Program-made: the position numbers and the translations under genes
Origin: Vandiemenella viatica
Lineage: Eukaryota > Arthropoda > Insecta > Orthoptera > Morabidae
Direction of reading: 5' to 3'
Assembly (NCBI GenBank): GCA_031002005.1
Contig: CM061914.1
Location: forward strand, 14,804,148 to 14,868,147
DNA length: 64,000 bases
Notes under the pieces: model-generated
What the model was told of the DNA's origin: nothing
The model's input: only the letters and a program-made list of their open reading frames with translations
Database searches by the model: none
In this document: positions 54,241-64,000 of the stretch, one piece after another
Numbering within the stretch: the stretch's first letter is position 1
Layout of the letters: each line of letters opens with the position of its first letter

Positions 54241-55844
54241 GTCCCCTTGAGGTTTTTGTACATATTCCCCGTGTCTGTATGGAAGCAGCCATGCCCCCTC
54301 CACTCCTGCCATGCCCCCCCACTCCTCCTCCGCCCTGCTTCACTTCAATGCGTGGTGAAGGTCTCTTGCGTCGTCTCCATATATTTCCTTCCTCCATGCT
54401 ACTGTCAAGGCAGTTCCCTTGGCGTTAACAAATTGTTTTTTTAAAGGCACCAATCTATAATAATAAGTTTTTAGCATAGCGCTTTGTAAAGGCAATCCAA
54501 AAGTGGTAGATTCTTTTTTTCAATTTCTTATCTTAATAAATTCGTAAGTGATATAACAAAACTGGCTGTGACATAATTTTGGATCTCAATTCTTCTGTTG
54601 CTATGGAACAAGAAGCGTATCCAATTCGAGCGAAATATATTTAACTGTGGAGTGCCAGATACAGGCTTATAATTTCTGGGTCTAAAAAGTATTTTAGCGG
54701 TATGTTTAAATAGTGAATTAATAAAAAAATTTAGGTAAATATGCTATCTAACGTATTTATAGCGCCTCTTTTAAGTTTATTAATTAAACTATGGTAGAAA
54801 GTCAACATCAGGTATTATGAATCAAAAGGAAAAATACTAAACTTAAAACAAAAATTGACCACCTCGTTAGGAATTTTTTACTTTGGTACAAAATCAAAAT
54901 CGGGTATTATCAATCAAAATCTCAAAAATATTAAACCAAAAGTGAACACTTCTGTTACGCTCATTAATTAAAATTAGGCAGACAACATCAGGTTTTATCA
55001 ACAAATAAAAAAAATTAGCATCTATCTTTTGCTAAATCAAAATCAACATCAATCAAAATAGATCTTAATCATCTACTTTTAAAATATTTATTACTAAATT
55101 TTGCCATTTTCATAAATATTTCTCCGTCACTGCTCTGCAAAACTGATAAAATTTCTCAGCAAGAGTCTTCAAAATTGATTGAGTTTGCAGTTCAGCCTTG
55201 ATCGAATCCATGAACGTTCTGTTTCGCTCTTATTTCATAAATTATTCAACGGGCTAAAACTTGTCTCGTAAAAGTCATTGCTTATTGGAATTGACAAAAC
55301 AAAATCAACTATTTTTTTTAATATTCAAAATCATTAAAAACGCTTGTTCTAACGAAATTGGCCCAGGTTTTATCGTTTGGAAAGTCTTTTGGACGTTTCA
55401 GACATGTGAACTCTGTATAAAGGGAGTTAATGTTAACTGCATCTAGAATTTTCAAAGTCCTAGAAAATTCAAAGAGTATTTTCCTGTCAGTTTCAATTCC
55501 TCTGATTTAAGGGACATTCCATCCTCCCGCTGCAAACATGGGATACTTGGCTCGGCCTCACGAGCACCGTGGTGAATTGAGTTAGAAAAAAAACTAGTAT
55601 ACGGAAATTCCGGGACAGTAACGCATAATTCCTGAACACGAGATCAGACACAAAATTCTGCGACATTCCCGGATTTTCCGGCTATCTGGTAACTCTACCC
55701 ATACCTGGTACATTACGATTAGTTTCTTAATGCTAATACTTTTGCATTGATTGAAGACAAATTTTAAAAACTTTTCAAAATGTCCAGACAAGAATTCTAA
55801 TGAATATTGAATGAGTTATTTTACCTTCGTTTTTTACTTCTCCA
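54241..55844. other. Interior of hAT B, nothing recognised
   Basis: AT-rich. Three loosely repeated stretches with 'aaaatcgggtattatcaatcaaaa' near 54800-55000 suggest an old tandem repeat of about 80 bp. Confidence 0.35.
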
Positions 55845-56089
55845 CAGGCCCGCCGCTAGCTGTTTTAGCGCCCGCGTGCAAATAGCGATTATGCCGCCCC
55901 CTGTCCAACTACAGCCAGCGGTGGATCTAGGAAATTTCCTAAACGGGTAAAAAAACTGTGAGATTGCCGCCCTCATTGTTGCCATCCCCAGTGTCGCCGC
56001 CGACCGCCCGAAGCAGCTGTTGAGCTAAAAAAAAAAAGGTCGCCCGCTACATAATATGCTGCCTTGCACGCCCGATTAAGGCGGCCCTG
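55845..56089. mobile_element. 245-bp hAT MITE nested in hAT B
   Basis: Ends CAGGCCCGCC and rc CAGGGCCGCC are flanked by CTTCTCCA and CATCTCCA (55837-55844 and 56090-56097), an 8-bp duplication with one difference. The left end resembles the solo end at 34221. Confidence 0.7.
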
Positions 56090-56639
56090 CATCTCCATGT
56101 GTTCGTATCGTTCATTGTTTCTTAAAATTCCATCTATGAAAATGTATTGCATGTGCAACACAGGTAATCGTTTTCCCTCCAATAATAACTTGGAATATTC
56201 TACGAGGAAAACGGAAAATAACCACTTATTTTTTAAAAATATCGGACTCCGATATCCAGATTTCAATATCGATATATCGTCCTAAAAAATATCACTCATA
56301 AATATCGATATTTTTTAAAAAAATATCGATATATCGATATTTTATCAACAGCCCTACTTCAAGTCGAAGCACGTAATCTGTCGAAGTGCACGAAACAAGA
56401 ACTGGTTAACAGGTGAGAATTCACAAGATCAAAGCGAATTAAACGTAGAAAGTACCGTTGAATTTTAGCCTTCTTGTCGGCCTTTCTCTACTTATGTTTA
56501 GGCCAAAGTTTTAAAAAAGTTTTACGTTGCATTTACAGGTAGGGAGGAGAGAACAACTCCCAAACATCAATAAAACATTATTTCAAGTTGAGTTAGTGCA
56601 TCCGGAGGCAGTGTACTAATTTCCCGTAGATGGGTTTAA

Positions 56640-58036
56640 TGAGATGTGTGCCGAATGAGGTTATCTTCATTAAAGCTTTGTGTGCGGCTGCAACTACAAA
56701 GAATATGGATTATAGGTTGAAAATGGTACTCAGTAGATAATCCAGAGAAATTTATCAGGCTATGTGCCATCCATGTCCAGCTAGACCTGGTTGGTCTGTA
56801 ACATCTAAACATGTTGCTGCAGTAAGCTACAACTTATAACATTATCACTTGTGTGGGGAATCCAGCGAGCTTGTTTCCAAGATTAGCCAGCCACAGGTAA
56901 GAGCTTGTTAAATTGAGCTAGTAGTATTAATTACTGTAATTTGCCTAAATGTGCACTATGTAAGTTTGACTTAAATTTGCAGTGGTGGGGAAAGCCCATA
57001 TCTTGAAGGTAAGTAGGCTGTTTGAAATCGAAGGCCAATCAAAGTGGTTTGAGAAGAAGTGTTCAAAGGTATGCTGCTTGCCATGGAGCCACGAAGCCCA
57101 TTACTTGCCCTATCATGGCATAACTCCTCCTGCAGTGATTCTGGACCATCAAAATGTACACTGGAAAGGGACCAAACCGACAGTGTTGAATCGAATTCAG
57201 CCCAGACAAAAATGATAACAGGATCAATGGTCTATGAAATTCTGCGCACCGTGGAAGCAGGTAGTGTACTAAGTATGAACTGTCATAATAATAAATATTT
57301 TAGCAGTTTTCTTACTTACATAATTGTTGATATAACTTTTATGTACTCATTTTAGAAACATTGTAAACTTGTTGCAACAGGTAATTTCTGTGAAGGTCCA
57401 TCCAGGAGACAACGGAACCAAAAAGAGCCTAAAAAATGATCCATCTCTAAAATGGGGATTTTTTAGAAAAAAAAAAAACAAGTTGCCAGATCTTATGAGA
57501 AGCTCATAGGGTTGAAGGTAATGGTGTGATTTTTTTTTTTTTGCCTTTATGTTGATTTTGTTATTACAGCCACTGAGCCAAACTGTTATTTTGTGCTATA
57601 TTCTTGTGGTGTGAATAGATATAGTCATCTTCTGACTTAAAAAAATGCTGTTTACTTTTCCAACAGGTGTAATCATGTGGACTCTTCCAAAGTAAGGAGT
57701 GGGATTACTTTGGTGCTACTCCAGGTGGCAATACTGGGGATGGAAAGACCATAGTTGAGCTTAAATGCAGTGTGTGATTTGACAATCCATCACTGTGCCC
57801 TTCATTGTCCGCAAATGGAAAAGTGTTGAACAAAAGATATTATGCGCAAATGCAGGCACAGCTTTAGTGACTGGAATTGATAGATATGATTTTGTGATAT
57901 GGACAACAAAGGGAATTGTTGAGCAGTGTATTCTTTTAAATAGATCCTATAAGAATCAGTTGATGAATGCTGTTAGCCTCTACTATCATGGGGTATTTCT
58001 ACCTCTGCTACAATCCCAAAGTTCAAATTCTTGAAG
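56640..58036 (+). pseudogene. Decayed SWIM-like / YqaJ-type nuclease gene
   Basis: Plus-strand frames give a SWIM-like zinc motif (CHPCPARPGW..., then SKHVAAVSYNL, about 56765-56840) and WGKPIS (about 56990). At 57695-58036 the YqaJ nuclease reads DYFGATPGGNTGDG, IVELKCSV, YYAQMQAQL, then, one frame over, LVTGIDRYDFVIWTTKG and AVSLYYHGVFLPLLQ. In YqaJ exonucleases, the GATPDG...VEIKCP and YY.QMQ.QL blocks carry the metal-binding acidic residues and lysine; here PDG has become PGG. Intervening AT-rich blocks could be introns or insertions. Such SWIM-YqaJ proteins are common in invertebrates and often transposon-associated. I cannot say whether this was a host or a mobile gene. Confidence 0.55.
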
Positions 58037-58109
58037 ATTGACATAATTGTTTTCCTCACAATGTCAAAACATTATTATCATTAATAGTTACTAATTGATA
58101 AATTGCGAT

Positions 58110-59890
58110 GGAGCGAATACTCCAATGACAATCTCCCTACACACCCATCCTTCTCCCTTCCTCCTCCAACACACTTTTGCCCTCAACCAATTTTTACTAT
58201 GATGCAATAACAAGTTTATTTTTGAAAGTGTTGATTTTTATGAAAGAGATATATATTTATTTATTTATTTTTAATATGTTTACCCTAATTTATGTAATCA
58301 CTATATCAAGATTATTAATTTTGTTATATTAAGCTATTGAGAAGACTGCCATTTAATTAAATTGCAATGTAGTGCAGGTTCTGGTGTCAATTTCCCTACC
58401 ACCCATCTTCCCCCTTCCCTGCCCCCACCTACATTTGCCCTCGCCAATTTTTATCTTTAAATTCTTTAAAGCTTTTGGTAAATTATTAATCATTTCTCTT
58501 GGTAACTTATTCCAATCCCTGAGACCCTTACCAAAAAAAAGAGAATCGTCCTACACCCTTGTGCCTGAAATTGAGTGCCAGCTTGTTGTCATGGTCATCT
58601 TTTCCCTTCCATGCATTACGTCTAGTTCTTAAACCATTATGTTTCCATGACTCATCACCAATATCGGACTTGTACACTTCCATGATCCTCTTCACCCTCC
58701 TCCTGTCTTGCAATGAATCCCGTTCCAGCTCTTTTATCATATCTCTAACTGATTGCATTCTTTGGTAATTTCCACAAACAAATCTAAAAGCCCTTTTTAG
58801 TACCTATACTCTCTAATTCATGTATTTGATGCTCAAAATGTGGGTCCCATACTACAATACCATACCATAGTCTGACAAAAGTTTTGTAACCCATTTCCTT
58901 TACTTCTCTCGTGTATCACCTCATCACTCTCTCCAACAAGTGCAGAATTTTGAAACCTTTTCTTACTACCTGACCAATGTGTCCTGCCCAGTTAAGCTTG
59001 TTATCAAATGTAATGCCAAGATATTTACACTTCGTCTTCAACAAGCAATTCTTTCCCCACTGTATAATCATATTCAGCCTTTAGTTTTTATTTGTGTAGG
59101 TATCTAATAACCTGGCTCTTAATCAACACAATTATCCATCAGAATAGTGAACAACAATGAACCCAATACACTACCGTGGGACTCCCATTTAAACTTCCAC
59201 TTCTTTTGATACTGTATTTTCTACGCTAACTTTGTTTTCTACTTTTTAAAAATGCTACTACGCAGCAAATCACTTTCTCATCCACTCCAATAGTTCTTAC
59301 CCTATATACTACCATTTATGGCTCACTCTGTCAAACGCCTTCAACAGATCTAGTGCTACACTATCAGTTTGGTCTCCCTGGTCCATTTCATCTAAAATAT
59401 CTTATATATATCCCACCAACTGAGATTCGCATGAATATCCTTGCTTAACGCCATTTTGCCTACTTGAAAACCAATTACGTTCCTCACATATATTTCTGAT
59501 GTGGTTGCCTATCAATCTTTCCATTTATCTACGACTGATGTCAAACTGATTGGCCTATAATTTTTGACTCTATTTCTCACCCCTGCTTTATGTACCAGCA
59601 CTACTATCGTACTTTTCCAGTCCTATGGTAAGCAGCAATTATCCAGACTCAGTTTAAATAATATTTCAAGATAAGGTACAATGTCACTCCAGCTATCTTT
59701 AAGATATCTGTAGTAATATTATCTACACCAGCCCCTTTATGTTTTTTCAGCTTTCTTATTTCATTTGTAATGTACTCTGAATGAATTTCAAATTTTTTGA
59801 TCTGTTCATTTCTAATTGTGTTGTTAAGATTGTTCTTCGAGTTAGATCATGCCGTTTCTGATTCATTCTCCCTAATGCTCTCACTAAACC
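58110..59890 (-). pseudogene. CR1/L2-like LINE, RT to 3' end
   Basis: Minus-strand translation gives RKLKKHKGAGVDNITTDILK (about 59740), WKSTIVVLVHKAGVRNR with NYRPISLTSV (about 59560-59620) and later palm regions in broken frames. The C-terminal RTRRNAWKGK (58528-58758) and GLRDWNKLPREMINN (about 58470-58520) follow. The DNA matches 28930-30160 in order. Stops and frameshifts are numerous. Confidence 0.75.
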
Positions 59891-60169
59891 AAAATCTCAC
59901 TGCACAAATCTTGTTTGTCTTTATGGAAGGAACATTTTGTACATGTTCTTTGTACTAATATTGTGTCCTATTAATGTGATCTCAATCAACATTTTATTAT
60001 TACTTATAAAAGTAAATGATTTGTTTCTCTATTGAGTAGTAATTTTAATAGTTGACAACTCCCTCAGAACCTTAATCTTTTTGCGTAGTCACTAACTTAA
60101 GTGGATGGATTTGATATTTATTTTAAATAGCCTACTGTTTAATCATTTTGTATTGCTTCATTATATAGC

Positions 60170-60661
60170 CTAAATGGTTGTGTTTATTATTTTGTGTGAA
60201 CATTGCTGCAGAGTGCAATTAGTATCTGATATTATAATAGAGCTAGATTGGGGCACATTGGAAGACAGCAGAGGTTTCAAGAGAGTACTGGGAGTGTACA
60301 AGGTATTGGAAACTTCCAACTGAAAATTTGTAGAATGCAGGTCCTGTTGTTTCCCTCCAGTTTTGGCTGCTATCCACTGGAATTCCTTAACATTTAATGC
60401 AGCTTTTTCAGCCTTCAAAACATTGAGTTCTTTTGTTAATTCAGCCACTGTGGATTCGAGTCAAGAGAGCCTACTTTCTAGTTCCCTCTTTTCCTTGCTA
60501 CTTTTGCAAGTCAAACAACTCCAAGGGGAGTGAAGTGCATTTTCAGCTTCCATGTAGCCACATTTCAGATGAAAACGAACTCCACAATCATTACAGCTGT
60601 TTCCCTGCTTTACAACCCTGCGACAGCCACCACACTTCATGCTCATTGAGATATTAAACAA
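60170..60661 (-). pseudogene. LINE ORF1: PHD finger plus coiled coil
   Basis: The frame from 60661 reads MKCGGCRRVVKQGNSCNDC, then FHLKCGYME and SPWSCLTCKSS, a PHD-type Cys4-His-Cys3 finger. A leucine-rich coiled coil follows (ELESRLS, then past a stop VAELTKELNVLKAEKAALN). This resembles ORF1 of CR1/L2-type LINEs and the one at 32446. It lies 5' of the RT fragment ending at 59890, but the endonuclease region is missing, so either a deletion joined them or they are separate insertions. Confidence 0.7.
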
Positions 60662-61040
60662 AACAAAATATGTGCCCTTGAAGAGAGTTGTAACTTAACC
60701 TATAAATACCTTTCCTTATTTTGCAATATAATTTCCACAAGACACACCTTTCTCCATTTACCACGCAAGCAAACCAATTTTAACAATAAACCTGTTGTTT
60801 CCTTCACTGATGGAAGATTAATTCCCTTTAACGGTTATTAGTATAATGTAAACAAAACACACGAGTTTTAAACTTGTCGAACCAACACCTTTTTGAACTA
60901 TTTTAACTATTATACTTTTACTACACAGTGTTACTGTACTCAAATTCGCTAAACACGCCACCAGACAAATATTTCTACACGTTATTTAATATTAAAAGTA
61001 ATTTAAAAGAGCTGGTATCAGTTCACAACTTCCGCGAGGA
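60662..61040. other. Nothing recognised (possible LINE 5' UTR)
   Basis: Sequence between the minus-strand ORF1 and a plus-strand LINE copy. No repeats or coding signals could be supported. Confidence 0.35.
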
Positions 61041-61830
61041 AGAAACCCTAAAAAGGTGCTAAATAATGTAAAAACTATTGGAGCTGATAAAAAGGTGATT
61101 TGATGGGTGGAAGAATTCATAAAAGGTAGAAAGCAAAAAGTTATGGTAGGAAATGTAATATCAAAAGAAGTAGAAGTGAACATGGGAGTCCCACAGGGTA
61201 GTGTATTGGGACAATTGTTATTCGTTATATCAATGAATGATTGTGTTACTGGTTTACTGTCAGATATTAGGTTGTTTGCAGATGACATAATGTTATATAA
61301 AAGGACCAAAACAATAGAAGATTGTAAACAGCTGCAGGGTGATCTAGATAGGATAACAATTGGATGAGTCAACATGGGATGTACTGTAGATAAATGCAAA
61401 GAAGAGTCAGCTTGTTAGGTACACAGATAAAAAACTAAAGGTTGATTACAATTATAAAGTGGGGAAGGAGCTACTGATTGAAGACTCGAAATGTAAATTC
61501 CTAGGCATTATATTTGATAGCAAACTTAACTGGGCAGGACACATTGGACAGGTGGTAGGGAAAGGGTTAAAAATCCTTGACCTGTTGGAAAGAGGTTGAT
61601 GAGGGTATGCACTAGATAAGTAAGGGAATTGGGGTACAAAACTTTGGTCAGACCACTGCTGGAATATGGTGGTGTAGTTTGGGATCCATATTATGGGTAT
61701 CAAATGAAGGAGATGGAGGGGTTGCAGAGGAGGGCTGCCAGGTTTGTCTGTGGAAATTACCGCAGAACACAATCGGTAACTAATATGGGCAAATTTTTCT
61801 TTCAGAAGATGCTTTGACAAATACTTTGAC
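61040..61830 (+). pseudogene. CR1/L2-like LINE RT fragment, plus strand
   Basis: VEEFIKGRKQKVMVGN, VNMGVPQGSVLGQLLFV, RLFADDIMLYKRTKTIEDC (61107-61367, catalytic FADD intact), then CKFLGIIFDSKLNWAGHIGQ (about 61490-61550), LLEYGGVVWDPYY and RAARFVCGNY (61629-61817). A few stops (such as after RITIG) break it. It is the best preserved palm segment of the family. Confidence 0.8.
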
Positions 61831-61859
61831 CAAACAGTGCACAAGAGTTCATTTCCAGT

Positions 61860-63727
61860 GACCATCGATACTTATGGCACATGAAATAAATTGGGTGTGA
61901 TGAGTACTGAAGTGAATGGTAAGGACATGTTGTCCTCTGCCCACCCTGTAACTCCTCAATCAGGACGGGGGGTGTGGAGTTCCTTTCTCCAGTAACTAGT
62001 ATGTATTTGGTAACGAATGGAATTGTGGTGTATGCATGGACATATGTGTGGTGTGCGTGTTCCTATTTGGTCGTGTGTCTAATTATGGTGATAGTACTCT
62101 ACTCTATATCAAGATTTCACCATCAGTGGCCACCTATGAGTTGATGGTAGACTTAGTCAGTTGGGTGTGATGAGCACTGATATGTGTGGCAAATACATAT
62201 CACACTTCGGACATGCTGCAACTATTCAGTCTAGACGTAAGGAGTTCAGACCCTTTCCTCGAGTTACCTGTATGTGTGTAGTGATGTATGGAACTGTGTG
62301 TATGCATGGACATGTGCGTGTGTGTGTGTATGTATGTGTGTCTTTCTATGTAGTTGTGTGTATATCACGATAGAATTATACTCGACTTTGAGATTTCACA
62401 ATGACCTGCTACCTATGTGTTGATGATACATGTAATCAATTGGGTGTGATGAATAATCCGTATGGCATAAGTACTGAGATGAATGGCGAAAATATGTCAT
62501 CCTTTGCACACATTCTAACATGTATGTCTGATGATTTTTGCCCAGTCATGGAGGATCTGTCCCATGCGTTCCCATGTTGTATCGTGCTCACTGTAGGCAT
62601 GGAAATGCACGTGTGTGTGTGTGTGTCTTTCTGTGTATGTATGCGAAAATATAATGATACATTCCTTCATCTCGTATGTCTGGATGTATGATGTGCTGAT
62701 CCTACACTTATGTTTCTATGCGCTTATGTGTGGTGACACATGGATTTGTAGGTGAGACCTAGTATGAATATGATATCTGTCTGATTACCAAGTGTCTACT
62801 GCTGGGGCATATGTTACTGTATGTCAGAAAGAGCTTGGGTGTGGGATAGACGTGGTGGTGCTGATCTGAACAGTTTTGAATCTAGGACACATGATACTGG
62901 ATGGCAGAGAGGTCTGTACTGTGAGACGATGTTACTGATGATTTTTTTGGTCAGTCATGAACCATTGGGGTTCTGCACCACTTTTTCGTTGCAATAATTG
63001 GCCTGGTTATTGTGTCGAGTTCAATGTTGGCATGGAAATGTATGTGTGTGTGTGTGTGCGTCTCTATCTGTGTGTGTATGTGTAAATATGGTGATACATT
63101 ATGTAAACTCGTCTGCCTGGATGTATGATTTGCTGTTCCCCCACTTAAGTTTCTTAGTGCTTTTGTGTGGAGACGTATGGATTTGTAGGTGAGGTCTAGT
63201 ATGAAAATGAGGGGTTCTGGTATCTGCTGATAGTCAAGAGTCTATTACAACTTATGGCACCTGGGGGCACTTTTAATGAATGGCTGAAAGGGTTTCGGTG
63301 TAGTGGGGACGTGTTGGTGATCTATGTGTTGATGTGTAATCAATTGGGTGTGATGAACACTATTTATGGGATAAACACTGTGGTGAAAACATGACATCTT
63401 TTGCACACCCTCTCTCTCGTCAGGCTGATGATAACAGAGGAGAGGTCTGTTTTTCATTCAGTCATGAGGCAAGAGATTTCTGCACCACTTTTTCGTTTCC
63501 ATGATTGGTGCAGGTAGTTGTGCTGAACTTGCTGTAGACATGGACATGTGTATCTTCGTCTCTCTTTGTTCATGTAAGCGTAAGTATGGTGATACCTGAC
63601 TTTAACTCGTCTGTCTGATGATTTTTGTAACGAGAGTTCTGTCCAGTGAATCAGTGGTAACGACAATTCTGTCCCACTTCATCGTTTCCATGATGCTTGC
63701 TGTTGTTTATGTCGACCTCGCTGTATG

Positions 63728-63788
<61 letters not shown>

Positions 63789-63900
63789 ACGTCTCCCTCT
63801 GGGTATTTTGGTGCTGGTTGTTATGTCAAGATCGCTTTAGGCATGGAAGATGTGTGTGTGTGCGTGAGTCCTCTGTGGATTTGAGTCTAAAATATATGGT
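61860..63900. repeat. Degenerate ~270-300-bp tandem repeat with GT tracts
   Basis: TTGGGTGTGATGA recurs at about 61890, 62160, 62440 and 63344, followed each time by a degenerate 'actga.atg...aa.atgtcatcctttgcacac' block. 'gcatgga.atg' plus a GT tract recurs at about 62305, 62598, 63030 and 63725. Spacings are near 271, 279 and about three times 300 bp. It is old and diverged, with no coding capacity. Confidence 0.6.
63729..63786. repeat. (GT)n microsatellite
   Basis: An uninterrupted run of about 28 GT dinucleotides; it also yields the apparent Cys-Val ORFs. Confidence 0.9.
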
Positions 63901-64000
63901 TATAGAATTATACTCATCATCAATGTGAACCATTTTTTCAGGGATTAGGCACTCTTCCATTCCACTGTGCTGTTTACAGCTTACTGCTGTTTGTGTTGGC

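Larger units (their letters stand above)
49496..56356. mobile_element. hAT element B (TAGGGCTGTTGATA ends)
   Basis: The ends TAGGGCTGTTGATATTTTA and rc TAGGGCTGTTGATAAAATAT are flanked by CTTCAAGT (49488-49495 and 56357-56364), an exact 8-bp duplication. Both ends contain ATCGATATATCG palindromes. The 6.9 kb interior includes hAT C (51035-53764), a MITE (55845-56089), the ~150-bp repeat (53820-54240) and otherwise AT-rich sequence. No transposase of its own was recognised. Its left duplication overlaps the right duplication of hAT A by one base, so the two lie essentially side by side. Confidence 0.85.

Noticed and set aside
63725..63930. Overlapping ORFs rich in Cys-Val
   Set aside because: Translation of a (GT)n microsatellite.

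Overview
This is nuclear DNA of an animal, most likely an insect or other arthropod with a large, repeat-rich genome. It is AT-rich, has GT-AG introns, lacks operons, and is dominated by Penelope-like elements (PLEs), non-LTR retrotransposons, hAT, Tigger/pogo and Tc1 DNA transposons, a Copia element and a Helitron. I cannot name the species from sequence alone.

One host gene is visible. Four minus-strand exons (28590-28691, 23915-24184, 10308-10550, 1942-2144) join in frame, with GT donors and AG acceptors, into about 272 residues. I recognise these as the N-terminus (armadillo-like repeats) of a CIP2A ortholog, including the start codon. The gene runs off the left edge of the window. Its introns (4.4, 13.4 and 8.2 kb) are filled with transposon relics, so the single exons look like random short ORFs.

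Layout: 0-28.7 kb is the CIP2A 5' half with intronic insertions: a tiny PLE-tail insertion (0.46 kb), a PLE with reverse transcriptase, GIY-YIG domain and hammerhead ribozyme (3.1-4.7 kb), a LINE (5.5-8.1 kb), a hAT MITE (9.3 kb), a Tigger element with a nested hAT MITE (11.3-13.9 kb), a LINE with a 342-codon RT ORF (14.1-15.8 kb), more LINE and PLE debris (16-20 kb), a deleted hAT (20.9-22.1 kb), a Tigger derivative (22.7-23.5 kb), and a short PLE with inverted ribozyme-bearing ends (24.5-25.6 kb). From 28.9 to 34.2 kb lie several copies of one CR1/L2-like LINE family and a Tc1-like MITE. From 35 to 42 kb there is a duplicated 310-bp repeat, a Copia element with near-identical LTRs, and a non-autonomous Helitron carrying a 368-bp higher-order tandem repeat. 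From 42.4 to 56.4 kb is a cluster of hAT elements: a DUF4371-type relic, then two elements (A and B) inserted almost next to each other, each with exact 8-bp target duplications. A carries a nested Tc1 element; B carries an apparently intact hAT with a 599-codon transposase. From 56.6 to 64 kb: a decayed SWIM/YqaJ nuclease-like gene, more copies of the LINE family, and a degenerate GT-rich tandem repeat.

The most unusual content is a set of hammerhead ribozyme cores with very short palindromic stem III (ACGU, AUAU or AGCU) in three to five separate PLE copies. The target-site duplications also make it possible to order many of the insertions.
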